Shown here: piece by piece, positions 10,738 through 21,600 of the stretch | Numbering within the stretch: the first letter of the stretch is position 1 | How the letters are laid out: each line of letters starts with the position of its first letter | From: Rehmannia glutinosa | Taxonomy: Eukaryota > Streptophyta > Magnoliopsida > Lamiales > Orobanchaceae | Direction: 5' to 3' | DNA length: 64,000 nt | Assembly (NCBI GenBank): GCA_016081115.2 | Contig: CM071936.1 | Location: 87,535,943-87,599,942 of the forward strand | Position numbers and translations under genes: made by a program | Notes under the pieces: generated by a model | Databases searched by the model: none | Told to the model about the DNA's origin: nothing | Seen by the model: the letters and a program-made list of their open reading frames with translations, nothing else

Positions 10738-11600
10738 CACTACAAGAAATCACACATTTTATGACGAAATGTTTTGTGACGCACAACTATTTGTCATCAT
10801 TTGTTAATTAAAAGTGACAACTTTTATTTTTGTCATTGTAAAGTACACTAGTACGACACCATTTAATTTCGTCACTATTGGTATTAGATGTCGTCACTAA
10901 ATTGCCTATTTCATGACGATTAACTGAAACTCGTCACTATATTTCATAGAAGGTGGAATTTGACAACAAAATTTTGGAGGAAAATCTTTCGATGACGAAT
11001 TGGTGATAATTGGTGATGAAATTTAGTGTCACGAATGATTTCTTTTAATGACAACATCAAAATTTGTCATTTTTCACTCGAACAAAATGGTGACACTCTT
11101 ATTTCGTCAGCAAAGACATATTTTATGACGATTTGTTTGCAATGCATAAAAATTTGTCATTATTTGTTAATTAACAATGACGAAAGTTATTTATGTCATT
11201 TTAAAATACTCTTTTATGACACCATTTATTTTGTCTATATCAACATCACATTCGTCACTAATTCACATATTTCACGACGATTAATTGAATTGTTTCATAG
11301 TTATTTGTAAAAGGTCGAAATTCGCACTAAAATTTTCCACGCACAACTATTTGTCATAATTTGTTAAGTCATAGTGACGAAATATATTTTTGTCATTGAA
11401 AAATACATTTTTATGACACAAATGCGTCGTCTTAAATATTTATATTTAGTGACAATACAAACAAATTCGTCAATGAGAAAATTTATAGAAGATATAAATA
11501 TATAATTCATGACAACTATATTGTCATGCTTGATAAATCTATATGACGAGATATTAATTCACCATTAATGAACTTATTCGATTAGCTACAAAAATATTTC
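10738..11600. repeat. Left subterminal TGACGA repeat region of the CACTA element
   Basis: Dense short repeats of the type ATGACGA, GTGACGAAA and their complements TTCGTCA/TTTGTCAT, spaced roughly 20-50 bases apart in both orientations. In characterised En/Spm elements such subterminal motifs bind TNPA and are required for excision. No coding sequence is seen here. Confidence 0.8.
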
Positions 11601-11948
11601 GTCTTGAGTAGGTTGACATAGTATGTCAAATTCGTAAAATAAATTGGATGCAAAATTTAATATTCAAAATTTTGGAGGCGAATATTTAAAGGTATAAAAT
11701 ATTACAATTTTACACAATTTAATTTCACAAACATTAACTTTATATGAGAAAAAAATTCAACAAGAATTAGTTCGTCAAATAAGGGACGACACTTTTCTTT
11801 CACAATAATTTACATTATGTGATGTTTAATATATAAGCAACTCCACCAATAATAACCGATGACTTTCGGCCGTAGTCCTAGACATAAATATATATAAGTT
11901 GCCTTCTTCAGAGGTAATTTGACAGCAAGAGATGAAATGAATAGACTT

Positions 11949-13677
11949 TTAGATAAAAGCAGTTCGACCACCCGTTCGACTATTCCTGTCGTAAGCAGTG
12001 TTGAATTTGTCGACCAGCTCATTCATTGTACTGCATAGAGATATATGTCAGATTTGTCAAGCAACATCATATTAGTGGATATCAACGCATCACACGATTT
12101 TTACCTAGCAAACATCAAACGCCCATGATAACATGAAACATATATCATCTATATTCCATCCAGATCATAAAATCAAGGAATAATTACAAAAACTACCCTT
12201 AAAAGTTTAGCCTAATTACAAAAAGACTCCAATTATATTTCAAAATTACACATACTCCCTTAAGGTGTTACAAACAGCCACTTGAGGTTTTTATTTACCT
12301 AACAAATATACCCCATCTTAAGAATGTAATTTGTAAAATATAAACATATATCAAGGGGTGATTGTAATTTTGAAAGATAATTGGACTTTTTCGTAATTAG
12401 CCTAAACCTTAATGGTAGTTTTTGTAATTATCCCTAAAATCAAAGAATCAGTTAAAAGACTTAAAAAAAAATTCCCTTTGCAATTGCTGGTCTCTTAATA
12501 CTTTCCAGTGTAAGGTTACAACACACAATCAGAACCTACTAATGCCTTTCAGAAGAAAAGCATGAAAACAACAAAAGTGTAAGGCCTGTTCTCAACGCGA
12601 GACATGGAAAACAATAGTACTACATTAGATAACATCCAATGCTAATTAAAATGCGACTGATTCTTTTACGCATGCAAATTCATAGAGTTCGACTTATTAA
12701 AGCTGTAATGATGACATTGAATCACCTTCTCGATAAGGCCTTAGTTAATAAATTCCGCTGAAAACCTCAGCATCTCCAAACCGAAGCAGACACGAGCTCC
12801 TTCCGTTGCCAGTAAAGAACAAGAGAAGACTGCCTCTTCTCGACCTGGAACCCTTGAACGGGAGTCCTTTTAACAACACACTCGGCTTGTGACTCGGTGA
12901 AATTGCTAAACGTCACCAGGGAGAAACCGGACGACAAAAAGAGACTCCTCCAATGCTGTGATACCTTGAGCAGTTGGTGAACATTGCAAGATAATTTATC
13001 AACAACGTATCATTATATTCCTGGAAGACAAAAAAAATTTGGATCACAAAAAAAGAAAAAAGAAAACAGACACAGGCACAGGCAAACACTTATATGAATG
13101 TATTTTCAGATAACATTTAAGAATTACGCCATTAAAAGAGATATATTCCGAACAGTCAATAGTGGACTAAATTCAAAATATAAATATTCCGTGCAATATA
13201 AGAAAATTAAGAGTACATGATAAATTTGTTATCCGATGGAAAACCAAAAACTTCAGAACGCACTCACCATCAAGAAATCGTCTTGAAATTTTTCAGATTC
13301 AATGGCTGGTAATCTTCTCAGAAGACTAGATACTTGCCTTAGCAAAGCATTCTCCAGGGAATATCCCCTTTCTGCATGGCGAGAAGATACTGATGCAGCA
13401 CTCTGATTCTGCTATTCAGCATTTTGATGGCACTATGTATGCCAGTAAGATGAGCAGCCAATTGAGTTGCAGCTGAACCCCCATCAGATGGTTTAAGATG
13501 GGCGACATGGTCAACTGATATTCGTTCAGCTTCCACTGTCTCTATGGTGTAGCTTGATCGAACAAAAATAAGCTGGGGGATCCCATCAATAACGTGCAAC
13601 TCACTCTCATAAATTGTAACAAGCAGGTCTTTCTGTGCAGGATTAAATGAAGGATTGAGAAGAACATAAACAGGGCT
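11949..13677 (-). pseudogene. CSN6: Captured CSN6 (COP9 signalosome subunit 6) gene fragment
   Basis: Three consecutive exons of CSN6 lie here with introns. Exon 13268-13677 encodes SPVYVLLNPSFNPAQKDL, ESELHVIDGIPQLIFVRSSY and EAERISVDHVAHLKPSDGG, and runs to MQKGDIP then LLRRLPAIESEKF. Exon 12965-13020 encodes EYNDTLLINYLAMFTNCS. Exon 11949-12030 encodes STMNELVDKFNTAYDRNS and ends GGRTAFI with its stop at 11949. Donors and acceptors are intact, and the codon split TCA AG/T joins in phase. CSN6 is a non-catalytic MPN-domain subunit of the COP9 signalosome, which removes NEDD8 from cullins. The N-terminal half of the MPN domain is absent. One base is missing after GDIP (TGCGAG became TGGAG), consistent with the exon being 410 rather than 411 bases. 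Because introns are kept, the capture was at the DNA level, not by retroposition. Confidence 0.95.
12176..12435. mobile_element. MITE (GGATAATTAC family), copy 1
   Basis: A 260-bp element with inverted ends: AAGGAATAATTACAAAAACT on the left and TTTTGTAATTATCCCT on the right. It sits inside the last intron of the captured CSN6 fragment. The same family occurs at 62382-62637 and 63490-63754, both next to the NUP88 gene. No coding capacity. Confidence 0.8.
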
Positions 13678-13689
13678 CTGAAAACATCT

Positions 13690-14661
13690 GGAACAAGGTA
13701 GCAAAATTTCACCTTTGAAACTTGTAAATGGCCCATCCCATACGAATTGTAGCCACTAAAAACATGTAAATCTGTACCATTTTTACCAGTTTCTTCTTGT
13801 AAAGAAAGGACAAACTGAATGAACGCGACAAGTAGACGAGGAACCAATCTTGAAAAAATAATACCAACAGTTCAAGTCATCTTCAAAAAACCGATACTAT
13901 GTAACTCAATCCAAGGTCCATGGAGCATTCACATACATAATTTCCATACATAATTATCCCAAACCTCAGAGTAGTTTCTGAAATTATCCCAAAACTTCAA
14001 TGTACATGAACTCCAAATATGTCTATGCAGAATTATATGAAAATAGATACAGATGGTTTGTGAAATCCAAAGCTCATTGGGCCATCTAGCAGAAAGATCA
14101 AGACTAAGCACACACATAGGAAGTATTTGTGTAACCCACATGGTATTCTATAAAAGAACTTCTATAAGGTAACATCAATTCATATAAAATAACAAGTGAA
14201 TATTTTAGGGTAGTTAAATTATTTAAGCATTTGTTAGAAAAATCAATAAACTTCTCAGTCATGAAGGCCTCCTGAACGACTTCAGATATTTTAGCAGCAA
14301 ACTCTCTAGAGTTTAGTGTCAAATTCTAATAAATTAGAAAGAAATAATTAAAAATTCCAAAAATCCATTTAAAGAAGCTAAAACTGTTAGCAGCTTGAAA
14401 GAGAAGTCTCAAAGGTTGCACAATCAACTCACAAAATTTCCTACAATTTTCTTTTTTTGCATATAATGAAGACAAGTTTATTCCTTTTCCAGTCCCCAGC
14501 TCCTCTGTATACACGCTAAATGACATCAAAAACATGGGCCGAACTTGCTTAATTGAAATTAGATGAAGAAAAGACAAAGAAGAATACATCAGTAAGCCAA
14601 CCAACATTGCTTGACAGACCAAGATGATGCTTTTGTAACAAGAACACAATGAGCACAACAA
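13690..14661 (-). other. Exon-like cargo pieces of unknown origin in the CACTA element
   Basis: Three minus-strand stretches look like host exons but are not recognised: about 13733-13856 (RLLVAFIQFVLSLQEETGK, GTDLHVFSGYNSYGMGHLQ, flanked by TTTTTTCAAG and AAG/GTGAAA, a plausible acceptor and donor), about 14230-14322 (LNSREFAAKISEVVQEAF), and about 14430-14520 (VYTEELGTGKGINLSSLYAK). They lie directly upstream of the CSN6 fragment in the same orientation but do not match the CSN6 N-terminus as known in plants. They could come from another captured gene or from CSN6 introns. Function cannot be named. Confidence 0.35.
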
Positions 14662-15832
14662 TCTATCTTATGCCTATACAATTCTGTCCATTTTATTCCG
14701 TTAGCCTATAAAATTATACTTTTATTTGAGAATTACTTTTCCAACAATCACATGTGGAAAAGCTATCACTGTTTCTCTTTATGAACTATCACTCTCTCCT
14801 TCAACATCTCACAGAAAAGAAATCAACCATACACTCATCAAAACAAACCCTTGAAAGATGTAATTCACATATCATTGCTTAAAGGAAAGTTAAAAAAAGA
14901 AAAAGAAAAAGAAAAAGAAAAAAGAAAAGAAATACTATAAGCATATCCAGCTCCATGTGTAATGATTTGTTTTTCTCTAAAATAATTGGTCATGCTAGTT
15001 TATGTTCTATTGAGTGATGGTTAATTACAGTTAAATATGCCCATGTGTAATGATTTGTTTTCATTAAAAGTGATGAACAAATCCAAATGAAATTGAACTA
15101 TATATATAGGCATTCCATATCATCTCATGATTCTGCTTGTAGTTCTCTAGTTTTTCACAAGGTTTTAATTTCCTGCAAAATCCATTCTCCATTAATTCAC
15201 TCTGTGAGCAGAAGAAAATGCAGTCGGAAAGGCTCAAAATTTCAAGAAATTTTACTATTGATAAAGTGAAGAGTTGAATGCATTATTACTACTGGGAAAA
15301 GTGAAGAGCAGAAGCAATGCAGTCGGAAAGGCTCAAAATTTCGGTTTAACCGAAACACCAAACAAAAAAACGAAAATAAATTCGGTTTTGACCGAATCGA
15401 ACCGGCTAATACGGTTCGGTTTTCGGTTTTGTATTTCGACCAACCGAATTTTTGGTTAACCGGAATTTCAGTTCGGTTCGGTTCGGTTCGACCGAATGAA
15501 CACCCCTACTTCCCAATGCACTAGAAAGATTTATCCAATGGTATCAAAACGCTACAACAATAGAAACAGATAGAATGTGATATTTTACCAACCTTTTAGT
15601 ATAAGTATTTCAATTGAGAAAAACCAATTAACAAATTCTCAACCAATCAACAAAAGCGCCAAAAAAAATAACAATCTGAACCATCCAAAAGGGAAAACAA
15701 GGAGACTCCAATGAAGTTTAAGCCTAACCAAAATATTCTATACCTAAAAAGTAGGAATACCAGAATTGCGAGCTAAAAGTTTAAAAAAAAAATTAATCAA
15801 ACAAATTCAATTCATATATGCAAGAAAAACAA
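14662..15832. repeat. Non-coding CACTA interior with CGGTT-rich repeat
   Basis: No gene is seen. A GAAAAA microsatellite lies at about 14893-14930. A sentence-like duplication GCAGTCGGAAAGGCTCAAAA occurs at 15221 and again at 15317. At 15340-15500 a tract built from AACCGAA/TTCGGTT words in both orientations is able to fold on itself; such tracts are common in plant intergenic DNA. Confidence 0.6.
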
Positions 15833-15987
15833 ATTGATGTTGTAGAGTATGCCTTCGTACCTGATCTCACTCTTCGAAGTCAAGCTTATCAAGCTGCCGA
15901 TGTACGAGTCCGCCGATGTGTTTCTCGAGAAATTAGGGTTTCTGGTGATTGGCGCCGAAGAGGAGTTGGCCACCGGTGGACACCTGG
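15833..15987 (-). pseudogene. DCP5: Captured DCP5/LSM14-like first-exon fragment
   Basis: The minus strand reads NTSADSYIGSLISLTSKSEI followed by RYEGILYNIN, then runs out of the family at 15833. This is the start of the LSM14 domain of plant DECAPPING 5, an mRNA decapping and P-body factor; the order ADSYIGSLISLTSKSEIRYEG is highly conserved. Upstream of it the frame is Ser/Asn/Pro-rich (SSSAPITRNPNF) without an ATG, so the start codon is lost or was in another exon arrangement. Only about 30 of some 600 residues are present. It lies within the CACTA element, in the same orientation as the CSN6 fragment, 2.2 kb further into the element. This is the second host gene that can be named in the cargo. 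Confidence 0.75.
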
Positions 15988-17283
15988 GCGGTGATTTCAG
16001 GGTGGCGCGGAGTGGTTTGCAGATGGCGCGATAGAGAGACAGAGATGTGATAATTTTGAGAAGCAAAAGACACAGCAAATCGCTAAGGGGTTGCGGTATC
16101 CTTCTTTCTGAAAGCGTTTTTCTTTTTAAAGCTAGATTGCAGAGATAATTTGTCATTGTACTAAGATAAGTTGATGGTGAAATCAAGCAAATAAAGTAAT
16201 AGGGTTATCTTCATATACCGGCGTCGGAGAAAGCATGCTCGCATTAGACTTGATGGTGAAATTATTTGGATGATGAAGAATACAGGTTATTTTTCTTAAT
16301 TCATTTTATGTTTTCCTATTTACCAGTTTCAATTAAAAATATAAATTTAGTTTTGGATAATGGTTAATGTTAATCCCATAATACTTTTTAATTAATGATA
16401 ATGTTTATAGATAGTAAATGAATTGATAAACTAATAGGTAAGAAAAAATTTGGCAGCCACAAAATTGAGCGGATATTTTTTTCGTTCTGGCGCTTGTTTT
16501 CAATCAAATTATGGTATATACTTATCTAATTAAGGTAGAGAATACACGGTTTATAGTATCGTATATCTCTCCATCTCTCCCTTTTTACTCACAGTAATAT
16601 ATATCAATGATTAGGTTAACAATATAGCAAATATATCAGTACCATCTCTTTTCGTGTGTTCTGCAGTCTCTACTTAGTACAGGTAATGTCTCCTTTCTTC
16701 ACCGATTACCAATTTAAATTGGGTTATGAGTCTTATGGATGCTCGAATAAGTGTAACATGTAGACTGCCTGATTGAGATTGTTGTGCTATGTGTTACTCT
16801 AGATATAGATTTTTATGAATATGAAACCTGGGAATTTGTACATGTGTGTATATATGAGAGATGAAATTCTATTTGGTATATTGCATCTGGTCTAATCTGT
16901 TATATTAAAAACATGATGTTATTGTGCATATTCTGTTTGCACCAGTGGTTTGAATGAAAATCACTTAACTCTGTGTGCACATATTATGTACTTGTGCATG
17001 TATGTCTTTAATTAAAGTGGTTGGTCATGTTGGTATGGGATTTGTTTTTTAGTAAACTCGTGCATACAACACGAGTTCGCAATAGTATTTCATCTGGAAA
17101 TAGAATTCTACCGGTGATAAGAATTTCAGTGGTTAGATGATTAGTTTTCAGAGACTAATACGTTGCCAAAGCAACAAGTAGAAGAAAAAAAAACAAAAGA
17201 AAGAAAAATTGAAGGAACAGGGAAAAGATGCAAGAAGAAATAAGTTCTATGTCACATGATTAGTAAGAACCTTCGATTAGGAA
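15988..17283. other. CACTA interior, possible captured promoter, no gene
   Basis: The first 200 bases continue the DCP5 flank. At 16555-16700 there is a CT-rich stretch with TATCTCTCCATCTCTCC and a sequence TTAGTACAG/GTAATG that looks like a 5' exon with a donor site on the plus strand. This could be the start of the transcript that continues into the TNPA-like gene, or a captured promoter. The remainder is AT-rich and shows no coding signal. Confidence 0.35.
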
Positions 17284-17480
17284 TCAGAGTGTCAGTGCTT
17301 TGGGGAATTTTTGCACCACCTTCCCAGAATCAAGGTTATATAAGTTGAACCACAGAAAGCACCACCATACGACATAGCTCATCAGTTTTAAGGATTCAAA
17401 GCGCTCCATTGAGTAGAACCAAGAAGTTATTGTGAAGCTATCAAGCTTTTCATTTCTCAGACTCCACGATGATTCCATCC
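17284..17480 (-). other. Unassigned exon-like segment in CACTA cargo
   Basis: The minus strand reads RMESSWSLRNEKLDSFTITS, SMERFESLKLMSYVVWWCFL and NLDSGKVVQKFPKALTL, with a possible acceptor (TACAGAGG) just upstream. It has the composition of a host protein rather than of random AT-rich sequence, but I do not recognise the family. It may be a third captured gene. Confidence 0.3.
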
Positions 17481-18319
17481 TCTGTATGAGCAACAAAAGA
17501 AATAAATAGCATTCATAAAGTTTTAATCGCATATACATTAGATGAATAAAAGATGAGCACAAATCTCCAGAATTCAAACTTTCCTTTGGAATACACTATT
17601 TTTATGGTGGGGTTGAAAAATACTTGCAATTTGAGAAAGCAATTTAGTAGAAACCGAGATCCTACATGGAAAGCCAAACAACCTTGAAAATGTCGAATAG
17701 TAATCAACCAAGAATATCGAATATAGAACAAAACCATATCTTTTTTTTTTTTTTTTTCCGACCAAATTTTGGTGAGCATGTTGGTGCCAATTCAAAGAAA
17801 GCCTATCCATGTTCTATAAACGAGAATTGCAGAGACGGCGGAGATCTTCGAGGAAGGAAATAATAATCCGGAATTTGCCTTATCTTTTTGGGAGCCGTTT
17901 CTTTACAAATGCCCCATCACTAGAATCACATCGACTCTTTAATACTTTTCTAATCCATAGCTTTCGACGAGTCTTTCTTTTCCGCGATATGGGATATGTT
18001 TTAGATCTTAGATTGATGTTGCAATACTTGATTTTTGTTCCTTTTGGGTGTACTTTGTAAACTAAATCGAATTAGTAAAAGGTTATCTTGGTTATGTTGT
18101 AATTTTTGTGTGAACCGACACCCCAAGCTAGAGGTAATATATATGTTTTCTTTTTAATTGAAAATGCTTTTTTATAATGGAATGGTAGGCATATTTGTGA
18201 ATGAAATAATGTCACAACAGAGTTCATGATACTTGTTTTCTTGTTTTATCAAAATTGTTCTTACGACAATATGAGCTCTTTAATAATTTGATTAACTGTT
18301 TTCATGTAGATTCTTAGAA

Positions 18320-19449
18320 ATGGCTCCGGAGCTCGCAAACCGAAATCGAAAAACAATCCCCAACAAGTCTCAACAAAGTGTCATAGATCATACTACCAAG
18401 GATGCTTCATCTAATTCGACACCTCGTAGAAGTATCGGAAGAATTTTTGATAGAACAAATGTGATCGCGAATGAGGCATTGGTAAGAATCGAAATGCAAA
18501 ATGGATCCTTCGAAAGGGTGAGACCACTACAACAAATCACACCCATGAGAGTGACAACATGCCACAAAATTCTGAAATTCTAGCTATTCACTATTCAATA
18601 CAAGGTAATATCACCTAACTTAAATTAAACTTATCTTTAAATTTTATAACATGTCTTAGTTTTTATTATGTGTGTACCTTAACTTGCAATATCACTATTC
18701 TTATTTTGCAGGACCGAAGTGTAATCAATACTGGAAATCGGAAACAAGTACGAGCACCACATATTTCAGGCAGAACACCTTTTTCTGTTCTTCAACATGA
18801 AATCGTGAGTGTTTTAGGTAACCTTGAGTGGATAATGTTTCTTTAATTTTCTTTTTCTTTTTTGGATTGTGATTTTTTTTTCATTTTCTCATTTTTTTTA
18901 TAGTCTCAGAAAAAGCTGAATGGAGAAGAATGTGATATGATTGAATTATATAAATGTACTCACTATAAAGAGAAAGATGGTTGGTCAAGAGTTGAGGCTC
19001 AAGAGAATTGGGTAATCATTCGCATACACATTTTTATTGTATATTTTAGCTTGTGTCATGATATTAATTGTATATTCGTATGTCCAATATTCAAATAGGA
19101 GTTGATGATATCAAAGCGAGCCCAATATACGGAGGAAAGAATTGAGAAGAGTGTCGACGAAATAGTTTTTGAGGTCCTTGGCCATGGATTTGGTTATAGA
19201 AAGGGCCTTGACTATTGCCCAAAACCTCCAAGTAGATGCACCACATCGCATGACTCAAGTACTCAACAACTGCAAAATAAACTTCAAGAGACACAAGAGA
19301 AGTTACAAGAATCGGAATCTCAAGTGAGTGGGCTTAAGTCACAAGTGGGTGATTTGGAAAGACTAGCTCAGTCAGCAAGGTGCTTGTATCGAAAAGCTTA
19401 TGCCATTCATGACTGCGAGTGGGAATACTCTCTAAGCCGATATAATTAA
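18320..19449 (+). pseudogene. TNPA-like CACTA protein gene (plant transposase Ptta/En/Spm type)
   Basis: Four coding exons in one phase: 18320-18604, 18712-18804, 18904-19011 and 19099-19449, each bounded by AG and GT. Exon 1 starts MAPELANRNRKTIPNK, has an acceptor just upstream at 18309, and has one premature TAG at 18581. Exon 3 encodes GEECDMIELYKCTHYKEKDG and exon 4 encodes IEKSVDEIVFEVLGHGFGYR followed by KGLDYCPKPPSR. This is the signature of the plant transposase family Ptta/En/Spm (PF03004): a 'helical ThyxKxxgW' block, then 'evLGxxxGyxkGLgxxPkPp'. A C-terminal coiled coil (LQNKLQETQEKLQESESQVS) follows, as in TNPA. TNPA binds the subterminal repeats but does not cut DNA. One stop codon in exon 1 is the only defect seen. 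Confidence 0.8.
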
Positions 19450-19739
19450 TCTAAGTACTCTTTTGTTTTGGTTTGGATATTTAATGTTTTTTTCCTGACA
19501 TTGTTCAAGTAGTTTATTCTCCATTTGAAATATGGATATCTTGTCATTTCTCTTATATTGATAAATAATCGTATTTTACTTAATCAAACATGATTGATTT
19601 TATTTTTATTTTATTTTTCATGTTTAATTGCATTTGAACTTGCACTTTGTAGTATTATTAATGTATTGATAGAATATTTTACAAATTAATATTTAAATCA
19701 TTATATATGTACAATTACAAAAAATGTGCCAATTACATT

Positions 19740-20662
19740 GCTTATAATACTTATTTTCATGATAATTATGTTGTCATGTAAGAAAGCTATCAATTGGTGA
19801 CAATGAATTATTTCGTAACTTAAACACTCATTTATTACAACAAACTTAGTCGTCACCAAAAAAATCTATTCTTTGACGATATACAATTTGTCATTAAAAA
19901 TACACTATAATGATGACTTGTATCGTCACAAATATTTTCAAAACTTGTCACTGTATAAATTTATTATGTGACGATACATTTTGTCACCACATATTAATTT
20001 TTATGACGGACGATTTCATCATTATTTCGGTGCAATTAGCTTATACGATAAGCTTTGTCATATATTGCGATTGTTTCCATGACAAACAAAATCACCACGT
20101 TACATATTCTTTTGGTGACAACACATATATCATCGTTGAATTGTAATTATTGGTGACACATTATTTTATCATTATAAATATACATTAAGTGACACGCAAT
20201 ATTTTGTAACATTAAATCACCTCTTTCATGACAAGCTGTGTAATATATGACGAAATTATAAATACAATTGCGACACCAAAAATCGTCATTAGAATTTGAT
20301 GAATTTGGCAATGCGATCATTTTCGTCACTAAAATTTAATACTATGATGACAAAAACATGCTTTTGTCATTAAAAAGATTTTTTTTGTGACAAAGAAACA
20401 ATATAAATGACAAAAAATTTATCGTTTATGTGACGATGTAGGCGTCACAATAAATGATACAAATCGTGACAATCTTTATTAGCGTGACCAAAGGTTAATT
20501 TTGTAGTGACAAATTGCAAAAATCGTCATGTATACCTTTATGATGGCTACAGCGATGCGATCTTTATGACGCTCAATTTTCGTCACCAAATACATTTAGT
20601 GACGAAAAAACAGGTTTATATGACGATATTTTTCATCATAAAATGTGTGATTTCTTGTAGTG
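19740..20662. repeat. Right subterminal TGACGA repeat region of the CACTA element
   Basis: Mirror of the left end: short TGACGA, TCGTCA, GTGACAA and TTTGTCAT words in both orientations up to the terminal inverted repeat. No coding sequence is seen. The array is about as long as the left one. Confidence 0.8.
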
Positions 20663-21600
20663 TGAACTGAATCTGATGATACCAACGGAGCACCAGGAAT
20701 TGTCCAACCACGTTGAGCATAATTTGTGGTACTGTTCGTATTGACAATCTCTTTATTTAAATCAATGGGTGATCTATTTTGATTGTGCTTTTCTCGGCTA
20801 TCATTCGAATTCATATCAATCAATTTGCCCCGCTTACTAAGCTATTTGCAAAAGTGTTGGAAAAAGTGTTCGGTCTCCTCATAACTTCGTCATAACTTTC
20901 AATATCAGTACTATTTTCTTCAACGTCGTCTTCACAATCTTTAACGCCACCGCCAGTAGTGTTGCCATTATCACTCAAATCATCATTTATGTCGTCATTC
21001 AAACCCCAGTCAACATAATTTTTATTCGAACTTTGTATATCTTCCAATGGGTTTTTCTCAATGGGATTCTGCTCGACAGGATTTGGATCCGAATATTTTT
21101 GAAAGTTTTTAATAATATTGTCTTGTGTATAATTACCAAATGCAAATAGAGAAATTTGTGAATGTCCACTGCCTTGTAATAAGTAGGAACCACAGAATTT
21201 CCCCTAATCTGAGAGTTAATTAATTCAACAAACCCTCCAGAATTATTATAGACATTTCCTCCAATTTGAGCGATCTGGGTGTTACCAAATCCGGAATTCA
21301 TCTTCTTAATAGTAACAAACACAATAGCCATGTAAACAGCGGCTAAAAGACATCTCATGTCATGGTCATTTCTAATCTTCTTACGATGAATACCTTTTCC
21401 ATCAATATCAACAAGAGAATGGATAATAATATACCCCTCGGTATCTAAATCGACCTTCACGCTATCGTGCACAGTCTTCATGAGGTCCAAAAAATAATTA
21501 TCCCCATCATGAATAGGTATTATCTCATCTTCTCCGCTGACATATTCGATTTATTGCCAATGTCCACCATATCAAACTACCAAATTATGCCAATTCATAT
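20663..21600 (-). pseudogene. Mutator-like (MULE) transposase N-terminal remnant
   Basis: Minus-strand frames read YGGHWQ, a stop, then IEYVSGEDEIIPIHDGDNYF, LDLMKTVHDSVKVDLDTEGY and DIDGKGIHRKKIRNDHDM (about 21330-21585). These are followed by an acidic region with NYVDWGLNDDINDDLSDNG and MRRPNTFSNTFANSLV (20820-21047), and then DLNKEIVNTN and GWTIPGAPLVSSDSV next to the CACTA end. The 'GGxWxxxxxxxxYxxG' opening and the acidic linker leading to a WxIPG block resemble N-terminal regions of plant MULE transposases. The catalytic core is not present. The frame would continue across the CACTA insertion site into 10737-10705 (HESISTNPGDMLYN). Frameshifts and a stop show decay. Confidence 0.5.

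Larger units (their letters stand above)
10738..20662 (+). mobile_element. CACTA (En/Spm) transposon carrying captured host gene fragments
   Basis: The ends are CACTACAAGAAATCACACA at 10738 and its inverse at 20662; the terminal inverted repeats agree over the first 27 bases and over 31 of 32. The 3-bp TGA at 10735-10737 is repeated at 20663-20665, the target duplication size typical of CACTA elements. Subterminal regions (about 10738-11600 and 19740-20662) are packed with TGACGA/TCGTCA words in both orientations, as expected for TNPA-type binding repeats. The interior (9.9 kb in all) holds a TNPA-like gene near the right end, but no recognisable TNPD transposase, so the element should be non-autonomous. 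Its centre carries fragments of CSN6 and DCP5 in the opposite orientation to the TNPA-like gene, plus unassigned exon-like pieces. Confidence 0.93.

Noticed and set aside
15340..15500. CGGTT/AACCG tract as a regulatory element
   Set aside because: Such tracts are widespread low-complexity sequence in plant genomes; nothing links this one to a gene.
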